Source of the DNA: Chaetomium olivaceum
Taxonomy: Eukaryota > Ascomycota > Sordariomycetes > Sordariales > Chaetomiaceae
Length of the DNA stretch: 64,000 nucleotides
Assembly: GCA_039881045.1 (NCBI GenBank)
Contig: JAYWVB010000038.1
Location: 62,001 to 126,000 of the forward strand
Direction of reading: 5' to 3'
Each line of letters begins with the position of its first letter. The stretch's first letter is position 1. The notes below the pieces were generated by a model, which did not search any database, was not told the DNA's origin, and saw only the letters and a list, made by a program, of their open reading frames with translations. Shown piece by piece: positions 10,681 to 22,116 of this stretch. The translations under genes and the position numbers were made by a program.

Positions 10681-12227
10681 ATGAAGTCGGTGCTCTCGGC
10701 CGGCCTCGTCGCCGCCCTCCTCTGTCCCACAGCTGTCATCGCAGGCTCGACATGCCCAAAGACCGCACGCGGCTCACACCGTGTTACCTGCTTCAGCGAG
10801 ATTGACTACACCGAGGTCCACGAGGAGGGCCATGGCCATCACAAGCGCAGCCACAAGAAGAAGCTCGAAACCACACGTACAATCAGCCTCTACAGCTGGT
10901 CGTTTTTCTGGAACTGGATCGCCAAAGATGACTGCCCCAAGACCACGGCGCACCTGTCAACAATTCTGCCCCTCCTTGCCAACACCCACCATGGGATCAG
11001 GTGCACAGTAGAGGTCGGCTGGACCCCTGAGCATGGCGTACCCGAGAAGTCGCACGACTCGGCTTCCGGCAGCTCCCACAAAGGTGCCATCGAAGAGCCC
11101 CACGGTGCCTCTGGAAACCAGTCACACGGGCAGTGGGAGTACTCTGGCCACGGCCATATCGACTGGCTGTCTTTACCCGCCAAGATGGAGTGGCCTTTGC
11201 ACGCGAGCTTCGAACGTCCCGACCAGTTCGCAGGGTCAGAAGAGTTGGGCGCCAAGTACGAGGTGGCTAACCATGGTGACATGAACAAGCTTGAAGTGAG
11301 TTTGGACCATCCTTTGCCATGCGCAACCCCCACTAACTATGCATTCCCAGATCCACAGTGGCCATGGCAACGACTTTGCTCACGCATGGTCCCACGACGA
11401 ACATCTCAGACTCGGCGAGCACGGCGAGCACCAGGATGAGGGGCACAACGAGTTTGGCGATATCGGCAAGATTGGCGAGCTCGGAAAGATTGGCAAGCGC
11501 GCCCACAAGGACAAGGAAGTGCCCCGCGCTACTGTGGGCAAAGACCATCGCAAGTTCGGCGGACACTACAACACCAAGACTCTGCATTCCTGCTGTCTTT
11601 GAGAAGTACCACGTCAGCTCGCGCCAGGTCATCCCGGAGAAGAAGAAGCACCACGGACATCACAAGGGACACAATGACGAGATTGTGGCGGCTCCGGTCA
11701 TTCCTTTCCACCAACCCGAGTGGTCAATCTGCGAGCCGCAAATCCCTCTCCCGGTCCCTTGTGAGGAGGAATGCCACGGCGATGCTTGCGGCTCAAAGCA
11801 CGATGATTGCAAGGGTGACTCTTGTGAATTGAAACAAAACGACTGCCATCACGATTCATGCAACGAGAAGGGCAAGGCTGTCGATGATTGCAACACCAGC
11901 TCCTGTGGCGAGAAGAAAAAGGAGCAAAACAGCTGCCACGATGGGGTTTGCACGCTCAAGCAAACGCGCCCCAGTAATTGCCACGGCAGTTCCTGCGAGC
12001 ATGTTGCCAACGGTCATGAGGTTTGCAAGCCGCGGTCTTGTCATGAGGATCACTGTGGTGATGAGTCCTGCGACGGCTCTGACTCGGAAAATGACTCTGG
12101 CTCAGACGACGATTGCGAGCGTGATTGTGGTGACAACGACCACTCGGACGATGGTTCTGACGACGGATCCGATTCGGATGGGAGATCCGAATGTGAGAAG
12201 GCTTGTCGTAGCAAGGGCGAGCATTGA
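10681..12227 (+). CDS. Secreted His/Cys-rich protein with nine C-x4-C motifs
   Basis: About 496 aa with a clear signal peptide (MKSVLSAGLVAALLCPTAVIAG). The intron is 11296..11350 (GTGAGT...CTAAC...CAG, 55 bp) and preserves frame. The first half is rich in His and Gly (HEEGHGHHKRSHKKK, SGHGHIDW, HSGHGNDFAHAWSHDEH). The C-terminal 150 residues carry nine C-x4-C units: CHGDAC, CKGDSC, CHHDSC, CNTSSC, CHDGVC, CHGSSC, CKPRSC, CHEDHC and CGDESC. An Asp/Ser-rich acidic tail follows. Near 11575-11585 the frame must move by one (an extra base or two missing) to pass from HYNTK to CIPAVFEKYHVSS. I know no named family. The composition suggests extracellular metal binding or a wall-associated role, which is inference. 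The real end of the His-rich region depends on the unresolved indel. Confidence 0.75.
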
Positions 12228-15200
12228 TGCGGCTGTTTGATCATGAGCATGTACAGAATTGGGAATGCTTAGGTTATTGTTATCGTGGGCAGGCGTTCAT
12301 CGGATAATGGTCTAGGATTAGGAATCAGACACTTTGTTCGTCATGTTTGAGTGTTTTGCCTCAACATTGACAATTTGACCATACTGTGGGTGTTTGCCCC
12401 AGCTTCTTCTCTGTCGGTGTTGATCGTCGATGTTAACTCTATGAGTGCACAACGGGTCGGTAAGCCCAGCCGGGCTTAGGCTTGTTGCATGGCAACATAT
12501 CGATCAGGGGGCCAGGGGTAAGTGTGTGACGAGCTCGGTTGAGTTGACGCACAACGTTGGTGTTTTGTAAGGGAGTACCTACTCTCAGGCATCGAGTGTA
12601 GTGCAGGATGACAGGAGGGAAAATGTGTAACCGGTCTATTGAAAGCAACGCGTCTATGGCTGCCCACGCTGGTTGTTCTGCACTGCATGCTTTACGACTG
12701 GGAGGTCGTACCGAGATGTTCGGTCGGTGTGTCTTGTCCTGGAACTAATCTGTCGTTGTTGATCTTGGGTTTGGTGATCGTGAGGTCGGTGATGCTATGC
12801 GGCTAGCTTGAACCATGTTGGCCGACTCAGTTAATCTGCTGCACAACCCAGCTGCATGTTGTAGCTGTGTTGTTGACGCGAGTCGAGGTGGGGTTGGACA
12901 GCGTCGACCTTTGATGGGCTTTTTGCATGGACCCCTCGGTTCCCTTCTCGAGTGCCTCAGCGTTTGGTGTGTCGTCGTGTAGATGATGCAGGAGCTGATC
13001 TCGGGGGCTTGGTCCGTCCCCGCCCTCACCGGGGCTGAAAGGGGTAAGAGGGCGGGATGAGGGTTGGATTCTTGTCACATCCCTCTGTGATACTTGGGCG
13101 ACGTTAGTTCGAATCCTTTCTGCATATCTGGTAGTACAAGTTGGACGATATTCGGTTTGAGCCTATTCGTTATTCCACCGCGTTGGTATCCTCTCCTGGC
13201 CTGCTTCGTGCGCATGGCAACCCGGTCCAATCCAGTTGGGCTGGGGATAATAGACTGGGCTGTGTCTTCTCTCCCCTCCTGCCGAGGCCGTGTTATCCGG
13301 GGGATAACACTGTCTTGGAATTCTTATACTTGAATGGACGGATGCAGTGGGATTGTTGGATTGGGGTTTCACAAAACAACACACCCGAGAAGTCGGTCAG
13401 TTTTAGTGGCTCGACTGGCAACTGGAACGATGGCTTGCATCCATCTCACAACTCTTTTCTCTGTGTTGGCCGCGAACCACGAGTTATGGGGACGACACGC
13501 TCATGTCACCACTATCGGAGTATTCCTGGAGAGATAACATTAGAACCCCGGGTGTGATTGTTGGGTGGTGAGCAGCCACAAACACCTTGTCTAGCTGAAG
13601 AGTCGATGACGGCATGAATGCAGTGTCAAGAACGAGCACTGAGCCGCTTTGAAGAATTTTAGTGTTGTTGGATCGCAGGAGAGGTCCTTGAGGCATGCAT
13701 TGCTTACCCAGGACGAAGTAATTGGACGAGCCGTTGATGAAAGAAGGCAACATGATAAGTGCAGCCCCTATAGTGGCCGCGTTTCCTGATCTAGGTGATT
13801 CGGAGAAAGCCCGAAGAAAGCCTAACGCCGTTGCCTTGGTGGCGTTCCAAGAGTGTTACGATATCTACAGTCAAGACTGAACTCCCTCCTGCACTATGAC
13901 ACATGGAATGCCCAAGCCTCACGGATGAGGCAGCCTACCTATCCTTCCTAGCCACTCAGTCGAGGCTCCCGTCCTGTCGGCTCCGTTCTTGATTCTGCAC
14001 ACTTCCGGCGTTCTCGCCTTAGCCCAACCGAGCCAATGCAAGCGCCAACCGGAATAAAAGGAAAACTGAACAGCGTGGCGGCACTCCCTTAATGAATGGA
14101 TACTGCATACCGGAAAAAGATGTAACGTTTGAAGAGGACGGCTCCGCGGCCGGGCGGCTCGCGGTGGAGCCGGGCAACAAACGGATGGAAAGCCGGTGCC
14201 GTACAGATACTCTCGTGCCTTCTCGAGTGCATCTGTCGGGCGCTGCATCCCTATGTTCGCTTGCGCATGCCAAGACGTATCCAACCTCAACCCAAGAAGC
14301 CATTGGATTTGCTTGTTACGTACACTAGCCTGTCAACTGCACTGCGGGTATCTGCATTGGTAATTTGAAAGGTGGCAAAAGAGCGGGCAGTAAGCCGGAT
14401 GGGAGCAGGGAACGGTGAAGGGGGGAGTAAAGAGTGAAGCTGTCGTTGAAGGAGGGCGAGGGCCATGCGGGTTTGGCTCTCGGGCTTGCTCCCCCTCACC
14501 TCGGTCCCCAACACGGGGCAATGTGAGGCCTTGTCCGAGAGTGCCCGCTCGGCAACTGATATACAGAGAAAAGTAAGGCTGTCAAAAGAACTGGATCATA
14601 ATGCAACCCAACGCCAGCTGGCTCGCCAAACATCCCCGGTATGCACCCCGCATGCCCTTTGTTACGAAGCTATCCCAAACCACCACTGGTGTGCAACTGA
14701 GTGCAATTGCTCTGCTACGCAACTTGGTATCGCGTGTATCACCGGAGAGCCCAAGACAGGCCAGAAGAGGAAATCATCTACATCATCTTGAAGAGCCGCA
14801 CCGCGGGGGTGATGAGCAAGTAATAAACGTGTGTATGACCAAGCGAGGTTGGGCAGGTTTTTGACATCAAGCCTTGACCGACTACAGACCCGATCTGGAG
14901 CATACCGCAATCAGAGTTTTCGAGGGGGGCGACATGGAGAAGGAGAAGCCGAGAATGCGGGGTTGACGAGAACGAGAACTGAGAGAGAAAGAGCTACGGC
15001 ACAGCGCGCCACACCTTCCGCGCGGCTCCTTCTATCAAACAGTTTTCCAGAGCCTTCCTTTCCAACCACATTCGGTCCCGACATTGATAGACTGAAGTTG
15101 GTAGGCACAGCCCGGCTCGACCAATCCCAGCCTAGCTGAGTGTGTGCTGCATCGAGTGCTTATACGCCCGATCTACCGGGCGAACCTTCCTCTTTCTGCG

Positions 15201-15915
15201 TCTGCGTCGTCGTTGCCCGGTCAAGTAGAGCAAGCTGAAGAGGCAACCACCTGGCACGCTTTGAAAATTGGTTCGCCCACCATTTTTCATGCGCTTACCT
15301 TCGCCCGGCATTTATGGATCGAGAGGCGATGGTCCCGATCTGCAGCCTCGCTAGGAGCTTACGCCACAACACACCTCTGCAGCAGTTGATGAGTATACTA
15401 TCGATCACTACGATTGAGAGATGCCTGGTTGCCTTGTCACCCAATCCCACCAAGTCCCTTCCTGCCGTGCTCGCCGAGTCCAACGATCGCCCACAGGACG
15501 TGGCATGATGGCACACCCTTTTCTTATCCGGGACTGGCACTCGGGTTGCATAACCTCGGAGGCTCGTCTCTCGCTACCCATAAGACGGGCAACATATCTA
15601 GCTCCCAAGAAATCGCCCGGTTTCTGTGCCTCTCTTCTCCGCATTCTAAAGAGCGACAGTTCCTGCTGCGCCTCGATCTACCCCATACATCCATCATTGC
15701 TTTGCTGTGATTCAGGGGTTCCAACATCAGGGCCACCTTCAGTGCCATCTAATTACCTACCATCCACCCGGTATAAGTCACTCCCACTCCGCCCCTAGAC
15801 GCCTTTTCCAAAAGGGGCAGAAGAAATTTGCCTTTTTCCCCAAGGCGTCTACCTTTCCCAGGCTCCGGGATTTGAGACACCGCCTTAATCCAACCCTTCC
15901 AATACCACAATCAGA
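12228..15915. other. Gene-poor stretch, no supported feature
   Basis: Reading frames here are short, mutually overlapping and without recognisable domains, signal peptides or splice-joined continuity. The last several hundred bases before 15916 are probably promoter and leader of the RS-rich gene. Confidence 0.5.
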
Positions 15916-18900
15916 ATGCCTGGAGAAGAATTCATCACCCTCCACGAGGCCCAGCCTCAGCGGCCTCCTTACAACCCGGCCATTAACCGGCCTGTCGTTT
16001 CTGCGACACCTGGTTATCAAGGCCAGGTTGGCCAACAACCACCCCGGGCCGTGAACACCGGCAGGCAACAATACCACCCCCAGACGTCAACCGGGCAGCA
16101 GTACTACCAGAGGTCAGTGCCCGCATCAGCACCTCAGTGGCCGAAACAGCAGTATGCTACGGCGCAGCCTGATGTTGACGTCGAGATCTTCGATCTCCAC
16201 AAGGAGCGGCCCTTAACGGACGAGGAAGCTCGCGAGAAAGCACGCGAGTCGTGCTCCCAGTACTTCGTAGATCGCATCGTGAGAGATGAAGGAAGTCGGG
16301 CTAGTGACGGCACGAAACGAAAGCTCTCTTGGGCCCGTGTACGGGTTATCCCGGACCCGAGTATCACAAAGAAAGAAGCGGCACGCGCAGTTCGCAAGCT
16401 CGACCAGACTACCCCCTCAGTGACCGAGAAGAAAAGGTCTCTTACCGAAGATCAGAGGCGCCAGGTGGAGCGTGCCCTTATTAGCCTGCGGCAGAAGTGG
16501 GATGACGAGACGTTCCAGACCGCGCTTGTCCAGCTGGAAGATGAAGTCGAGGAGAAACCGAGGGAAAGTGAACGGGAGGGGGGGACAGAGCGGGAGCGGA
16601 GGAAGGATAAGCACCGCAAGGAGGACGCCGGCCGGTCTGGTGCTACCAGGGTACCTCACAAGTTGCACTCCAAGTCGAAACAGTCAAAGAAGGTCGCAAC
16701 GGAGCGAGTTAGCATCACGGCTTACTTCAAGCGGGCGCCCAGACCTGAAATCGACCCCTTCTCCGTTCTGCAATCACTCAACGCCCAACAAAATGTTCAC
16801 ACTGCGGATATGCAGCAAGCGTACCCTCCGGTGGCTGCCCGGCCTGGGAACGGGTACTACCCCCCACCGTCACAACAAAATATCCCACCGCCCCAGCAAC
16901 ATATCCTGCCACCCCAGCAGAATATACCACAAGCTCAGCCGGACAACCCGCAGTCCCAGCCCCCTCCGAGGCCTACCGATACTAGGCCCCAGTCCGGCCC
17001 ACAACCAACAGGCCTACGTCCACGGCCCCAGAACCCCCCCCGCCCAGCCTGCGCCTCAGAGAGAGCCCAACGTTGCCGCCAAGCGAGCTTCTTCCCGTCA
17101 CCGCTCACCGCATCACCGTCGCCCATCCCCGCTCATCCGTAATGGCGCCCGTAGCCCTCTCAGCACAGACGACTCGACCGACTCCCCAGTCTTCTCCGAC
17201 GCAGACGACGACACAGATTACACGGCCCTCTCGAGCCCCTCGTATGTCTCCAGCCGTGAGTTCTTCGGCCGACCACGGCGAAATTCACGCTACAGGGAGA
17301 GCCCAGCACACTATGGTATCCAGCCCAAGTTCGGCCGCGGCAAGTCCCAGGGAGATGTCCACATTCACCCACATCACTCGCATGAACGGCGACCAGATAT
17401 GGGGGGCCGTCAACCCGCAGTTCCGATCCTAAATCAGCAGCCCCCCTCCTCGGCACATGTCGGATACAGCCCCGGGGCACGGCTTTCCTCAACCGAGACC
17501 GGCGAACGCAAACATGGCCGGTGCCGGGCCACCTGTTGCGCCCTCACAGCCGCCTCCGGTTCAGGTACCAACTGGACCAAGGCCAGCAGGACCAGCCCAG
17601 TTCCAACCACCGCCGTCGGGAGCCCAGTCTCAAGGGCGGCCGCCGGAACAAGTCCCACCAGGGCATAACCCTGCCACTTTCTCAGGCCAGCCCAGTCGCC
17701 CCCCCATTCCAGGTCAACACCACCCCGAGGCTATGCCGGGGCAGCAATGGCAAGGGTTTCCCGGGGGGACCAGCTCCCATCCACCTCCGAACATGGCCCC
17801 GCGCGGCGCCGGACCCATGAACGGGATCAACGGGCTGGACCCCAGAAATCAAGGAAACCCGATGAATCCCAACCATCCAGGCGACCCGGCCGGCAACCCA
17901 GTAAACGGTTCAAACCCGACAATGAACCAAAGACCCCCGGGAAATCCAGGAAACCCAGGGAACCCGGGAAACTCGGGGGGCAACCCATCTCAACTCACAC
18001 CCCAAAACCCCACCCTCAATCCCACTGTCATCTACACCAACGGATATGCCAAAGGTCGTGCAGACATCCATGAGGAAGCCCTGCATATGGCCGAACGGGT
18101 AGCCGAACGCGTAATCGCCGCCGCCGTGCCGCTCAAAGCCGAGGGCAGAAGGCGACGGGCGTCGCCAGTCGTAATCCAGCCGGATCGCGGTCGGGGGCGT
18201 GCTGGGCGTGACCGCGATCATGACCGTGCCCGTGACCGTGACGATTACGACGATAGCGAGGTAGAACAGTCTCGCTCTCGGTCAGTGTCCCGGTCGAGCT
18301 CGAGCTCTCATAGCCCGGATAAGAGTCGTCATAATCGAGATCGACGCCGGGAAAGAAACCGCAGTTTAGAAAAGCGTCGGGATCGCAAGGACGAGAGGGG
18401 TAGGAAACACGAGGAACGCCAGCACCGCTATCATGGTCATGGCCGAGGGAGGTCACGAAGCATAGATGGGGAACGGCGCCGGGACAAGGCCCGTAACAGG
18501 ACGCGGAGTCTAGATAGGCAACGGAGTCCAACGAGGAGCAGATCTAGGAGTCTGGATAGGCAGCGAGGCGGAAGAGGACGGACGAGGAGTAGAAGTTTCC
18601 ACGGGGACGGCGATCGGCAGCGGGGCGGAAGGGGCCGGACCAGGAGCAGAAGTCCGGACTGGACCGGCTCTCGGCATCGGTACCGAAGCGGGGACCACCA
18701 TCGTCACAACGAACGTGACTGGGATAGCGATCGGAAAAAGGGGCGGCGCAGAGAAAGGGGCAGAGAACGGGACGCGAGCCGAAGCTGGAACCGGAACCGG
18801 AGCCGAAGCCGGAGCCGGAGCCGGAGCCGGAGCCTTGACCGGTTCCGGGCCCTCTCTCCTCGACCACGTGGCCCGCGCTCCGGTTTTAGATTTGTCCGCC

Positions 18901-19374
18901 CTTCGGACAGATACACCAGACCTCGCGATAGTGTGGGTAGAGAGGGGTTACACCGGGACATGGATCGGCCGAGACTTGGTGAGCGGTATGGGCTCGGTCC
19001 GGAAAACGACGAGCTTTATGGGCAGGGCAGAGACGGACAAGTTTACGGGGCGCCTACCAGAGCCTGGGTGAGCGGGGGTTGACAGGAACGGGGATATAGA
19101 ACGGGACAGACGTGCTGAGTTGCTCCGGCAAGACGAGGAGAGGTTGAGGCGGGATGAAGGGGAGAGAGTGAGAGACGATTTCATTCGACGAAGGGATTTG
19201 GGCATTGATGTCGGCCCGCCGTACGGGGACTCAAACCGTTTATACCGCAGCCCGGGTCGGGGAGGCGGACGGCTATGGGAACGGGCCTGCATGTGCGGTT
19301 GGATGACTATCAATAGTATGTTGGCTCACTGTATGGTAATGACTGATGATGTGTTAAATATTATGGTTACTTAG
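15916..19374 (+). CDS. Large low-complexity RS-rich protein
   Basis: About 1,150 aa if three inserted bases are removed. The N-terminal third has ITLHEAQ, then a charged helical stretch (EIFDLHKERPLTDEEAREKA, SWARVRVIPDPSITKKEA, KRSLTEDQRRQVERALISL). A Gln/Pro-rich middle, a Gly/Pro/Asn stretch and a long Arg/Ser region (RSRSRSLDRQRGGRGRTR and variants) follow, then a charged coiled segment (LLRQDEERLRRDEGERVRD). Frame changes fall exactly at homopolymers: C8 at 17034..17041, C6 at 17441..17446 and G5 at 19074..19078. Each is cured by dropping one base and each restores the same composition. RS repeats are typical of RNA-processing or nuclear-speckle proteins, but there is no RRM or other catalytic domain, so function is open. 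The stop at 19374 is uncertain because the last 30 residues look out of character. Confidence 0.65.
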
Positions 19375-19543
19375 TTAGCTATCAATTCGCTAAAGTTTAC
19401 CTTTCGCTTGCTTCCTATCACACTCCACGCTATCCTGTCTCGCTTGGTCTTTTGGCTATTACCGTGGTCCGATTGCCAGGTGTTATTGTGTTCGGCTTCT
19501 GACCGTTGCAGAGTTGCTGACCATTCCAGCGTTTTGGCTTCTC

Positions 19544-21138
19544 CTAACTGGCGTGCCTGGGGTTCTCGCTATTGTTGTGCTCCCGCTGGTAGCTGCTCCA
19601 GTGATCCGGCTTCCGGGTGTTCCGGTGATCCGACTTCCAGGTGTTCCGAGTTCGGTCCTTGGCTATTGTTGTGTTCCCGCTGATGGCCGCTCCAGTAATC
19701 TGGCTTCCAGGCGTTCCGATGATCCGGCTTCTAGGTGTTCCCGTGTCCCGGCTCCTAGTTAATGCCACGGCCGGGCTACTAGTTGTTGCTGTGCTCCGGT
19801 CCCCATCCCCTGCACCGCTCGGTTGCCTAGATGTTATCATTTGGCCGCCAACTTCCGCCGTATTTGAGCTCCTGGCAGTAACATTATTCCGGTTCCTTTC
19901 TGCGGTAGGGTTCTGGCCGCCGGCTGTTGCTGTCCCCGGGCTACTGGTTGTTACTGTGCCCCTATTCACACTCCTTGCGCCGCTTAGTCTCCTGGATCCT
20001 GCCCTCGGACTGTTGGCTTCTACCGTATTCGAGCCGACGGCAGTGGTATTATCCCGGTTCCTCTCTGCTGCTGCGTTTTGGCTGCTGGCTGTTGCCGTTC
20101 CCGGGTTGCTGCGAGGTACAGGCGGCAGCGCTTTCCTCCATAGCAGATTCCTGGCAAAGGCCAGGTCCGTGGCGTTGTCCCCGATGAACGGTGAGCGTCC
20201 TACCCAGCCCGGGTCGCCCCGCCCTCGACTCAGCTGGTCGTATTCATCGTAGCTCAACCCGCTGGACACGCTGCAGCGTTTCAGCATCTCGGTCAGCGTG
20301 CCACCCATGGCCAGGCAGTTGGCGCAGACGCCATGGTAGTACCGCCCGGTGGTGGCACATACGGGGATCGCCTCGCCCGGCATGTTCGTGGTGATTCGCC
20401 GGCGCTGGCACCGCTGGCATTGCTTGTCGCCCAGCCGGACCTGGCCGCAGAGGTAGACCATGGTTGCAACACAGGCATTCCGGTAGTGTAAGCGTAGTTG
20501 TTGTTCTCCGTTGATATCATCGCGGTGTCTGGAAATTATGAATCGCGGGTCGAAAGGGGTGTATGGCTCGATGAAATCGGAAAATGACCGGCCGGGACTG
20601 CAAAAGAACGGCAGCACGAACCACTCCGGGTTCCCAGGCAGGACAACAGTGGAACCGGGGGTATGGCCGAGATAGGTAGGCCGTAGCGGCGGGCCGGCCC
20701 GGTCGTAGAAGATTCCTTTCTTGAACGGCGAGGAGGCAGACAGGGCGCGGCAGTGAGGCTCGTCGGTAGGGGGCCGGGGCCGGCACCATCTGATGTTGGA
20801 GCCCTAGCATCTAGGTAAGCGCTGAGCATATGAGATTGTGATTGTTGTTGTTTGGAGGCTATACATACGTAGCTGCCCTCGACATAGTGGATCCATGCTC
20901 TGCTCTCGCCGGTGATGTATTTCCAAGGGAAGACCCCGCGGGTATTGTCCGGGCCCCACGGGCGACCTTCTTCAGGAGGTGGCTGATTTCCCGCTTCGGC
21001 GTCCGGACGGTTGGTTGGTCTGACGGGAGGCGGGCCATCGGCTTCTCTGTCACGGTTTACTGGCGGACGGGGCGGAGCAAGGGTGCCCAGTCGTTCCCGA
21101 TGATGGGCGTCGTCGGAGTCGGCTGGCGTTATCGTCAT
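19544..21138 (-). CDS. DUF3716-like Cys-rich fungal protein
   Basis: Two exons, 21138..20869 and 20803..19544, with intron 20804..20868 (GTATGT...TAG), about 509 aa. The joined reading gives FPWKYITGESRAWIHYVEG, then SNIRWCRPRPPTDEPHC and FVLPFFCSPGRSFSDFIEPY. A Cys cluster follows: VYLCG, QCQRCQRR, PVCATTG and HGVCANC, which fits the fungal DUF3716-type module of unknown function. The last 180 residues are Thr/Ser/Asn-rich with imperfect repeats. An additional upstream exon is possible: GTAAGT near 21183 and CTAAC...CAG near 21125 form a credible intron, but joining it would break the frame, so I start at 21138. Confidence 0.7.
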
Positions 21139-22116
21139 GTTAGTGGTACTCGGTAGCCTACCTCGACATTATGGAGGGGACTTACAGTCTTTGAGGGTCC
21201 GCACATCCGAACCCCAACAAGTGCTGCAGTATGGCGGCGACCCGCTCTCTGGTGACTCCGATATAGGCCGGAGCGGACGATACATCACGCGCTCTGTAGT
21301 TATCGCCGATGCGCGGGGTGGCAAGGTGCTTCGATACCAAGTCTGGGGGTGATACGACTTGGGCGTATTGGACGATGGAGATAGGATGCTTTAGGTGATC
21401 GGTTCGGTTGATAAGAAAATAGAATAACCAAGACAGTCGTAAGCTAGAAAGAGAATAAAAGAACGAGGGAAGACTGTCGGTTGATGGAGCAGGGTCATTG
21501 CGGTTGCGTGCGTCTCGACATGAAAGGGCATCATGCGCCATGTTTCTGATTTGGTTTGTTCTTCCCCTTCTTCTTGCCTTTCAGGTTTGATCAAGCTGTG
21601 GGTTGTGGGTTTTCAATTTGCTTGTTTGTAGTGTGCTAATCTGTCAAGCATTGTAATATCGCCCCCCTGGAAGGTATGAATGACCCCTTGGACTACCAAA
21701 CACCTTCCTAGTGCACATACTATCTTTTTCTGCTAGCAAACACTCTGTCAAGCAAATACATGTGCCACAAGATTGGATGGGTTTCTCCTGCCTCCGGGGT
21801 TTGCACATACAAGCCCGGGCGTTTCGTTTGGCATTGATGAAATAAGTATCTCGCTGGCCACTTCATACTTTCACAATAACATCCTCTCATTGAGACCTCT
21901 TCCGGACCTAAACTCAACAACTCGGTTCCTAACCCGCCCCCTACCCAGCTCTGGCGTCGTCTTTGTACTTGCCTCAATCCACTTTACCGCCGCCAATTCA
22001 TGGAGTACTCGGACGACCGGATGACTCGAGATAACTTACATTGACCTAATCTATCAGTCAACCCCCTGCACGGATACCCTCACGTGGTGACTGTGATTGA
22101 GTGCCGCCCATCCACC

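Noticed and set aside
13094..13120. B-box-like agttcgaatcc
   Set aside because: No A box or cloverleaf upstream at a proper distance.
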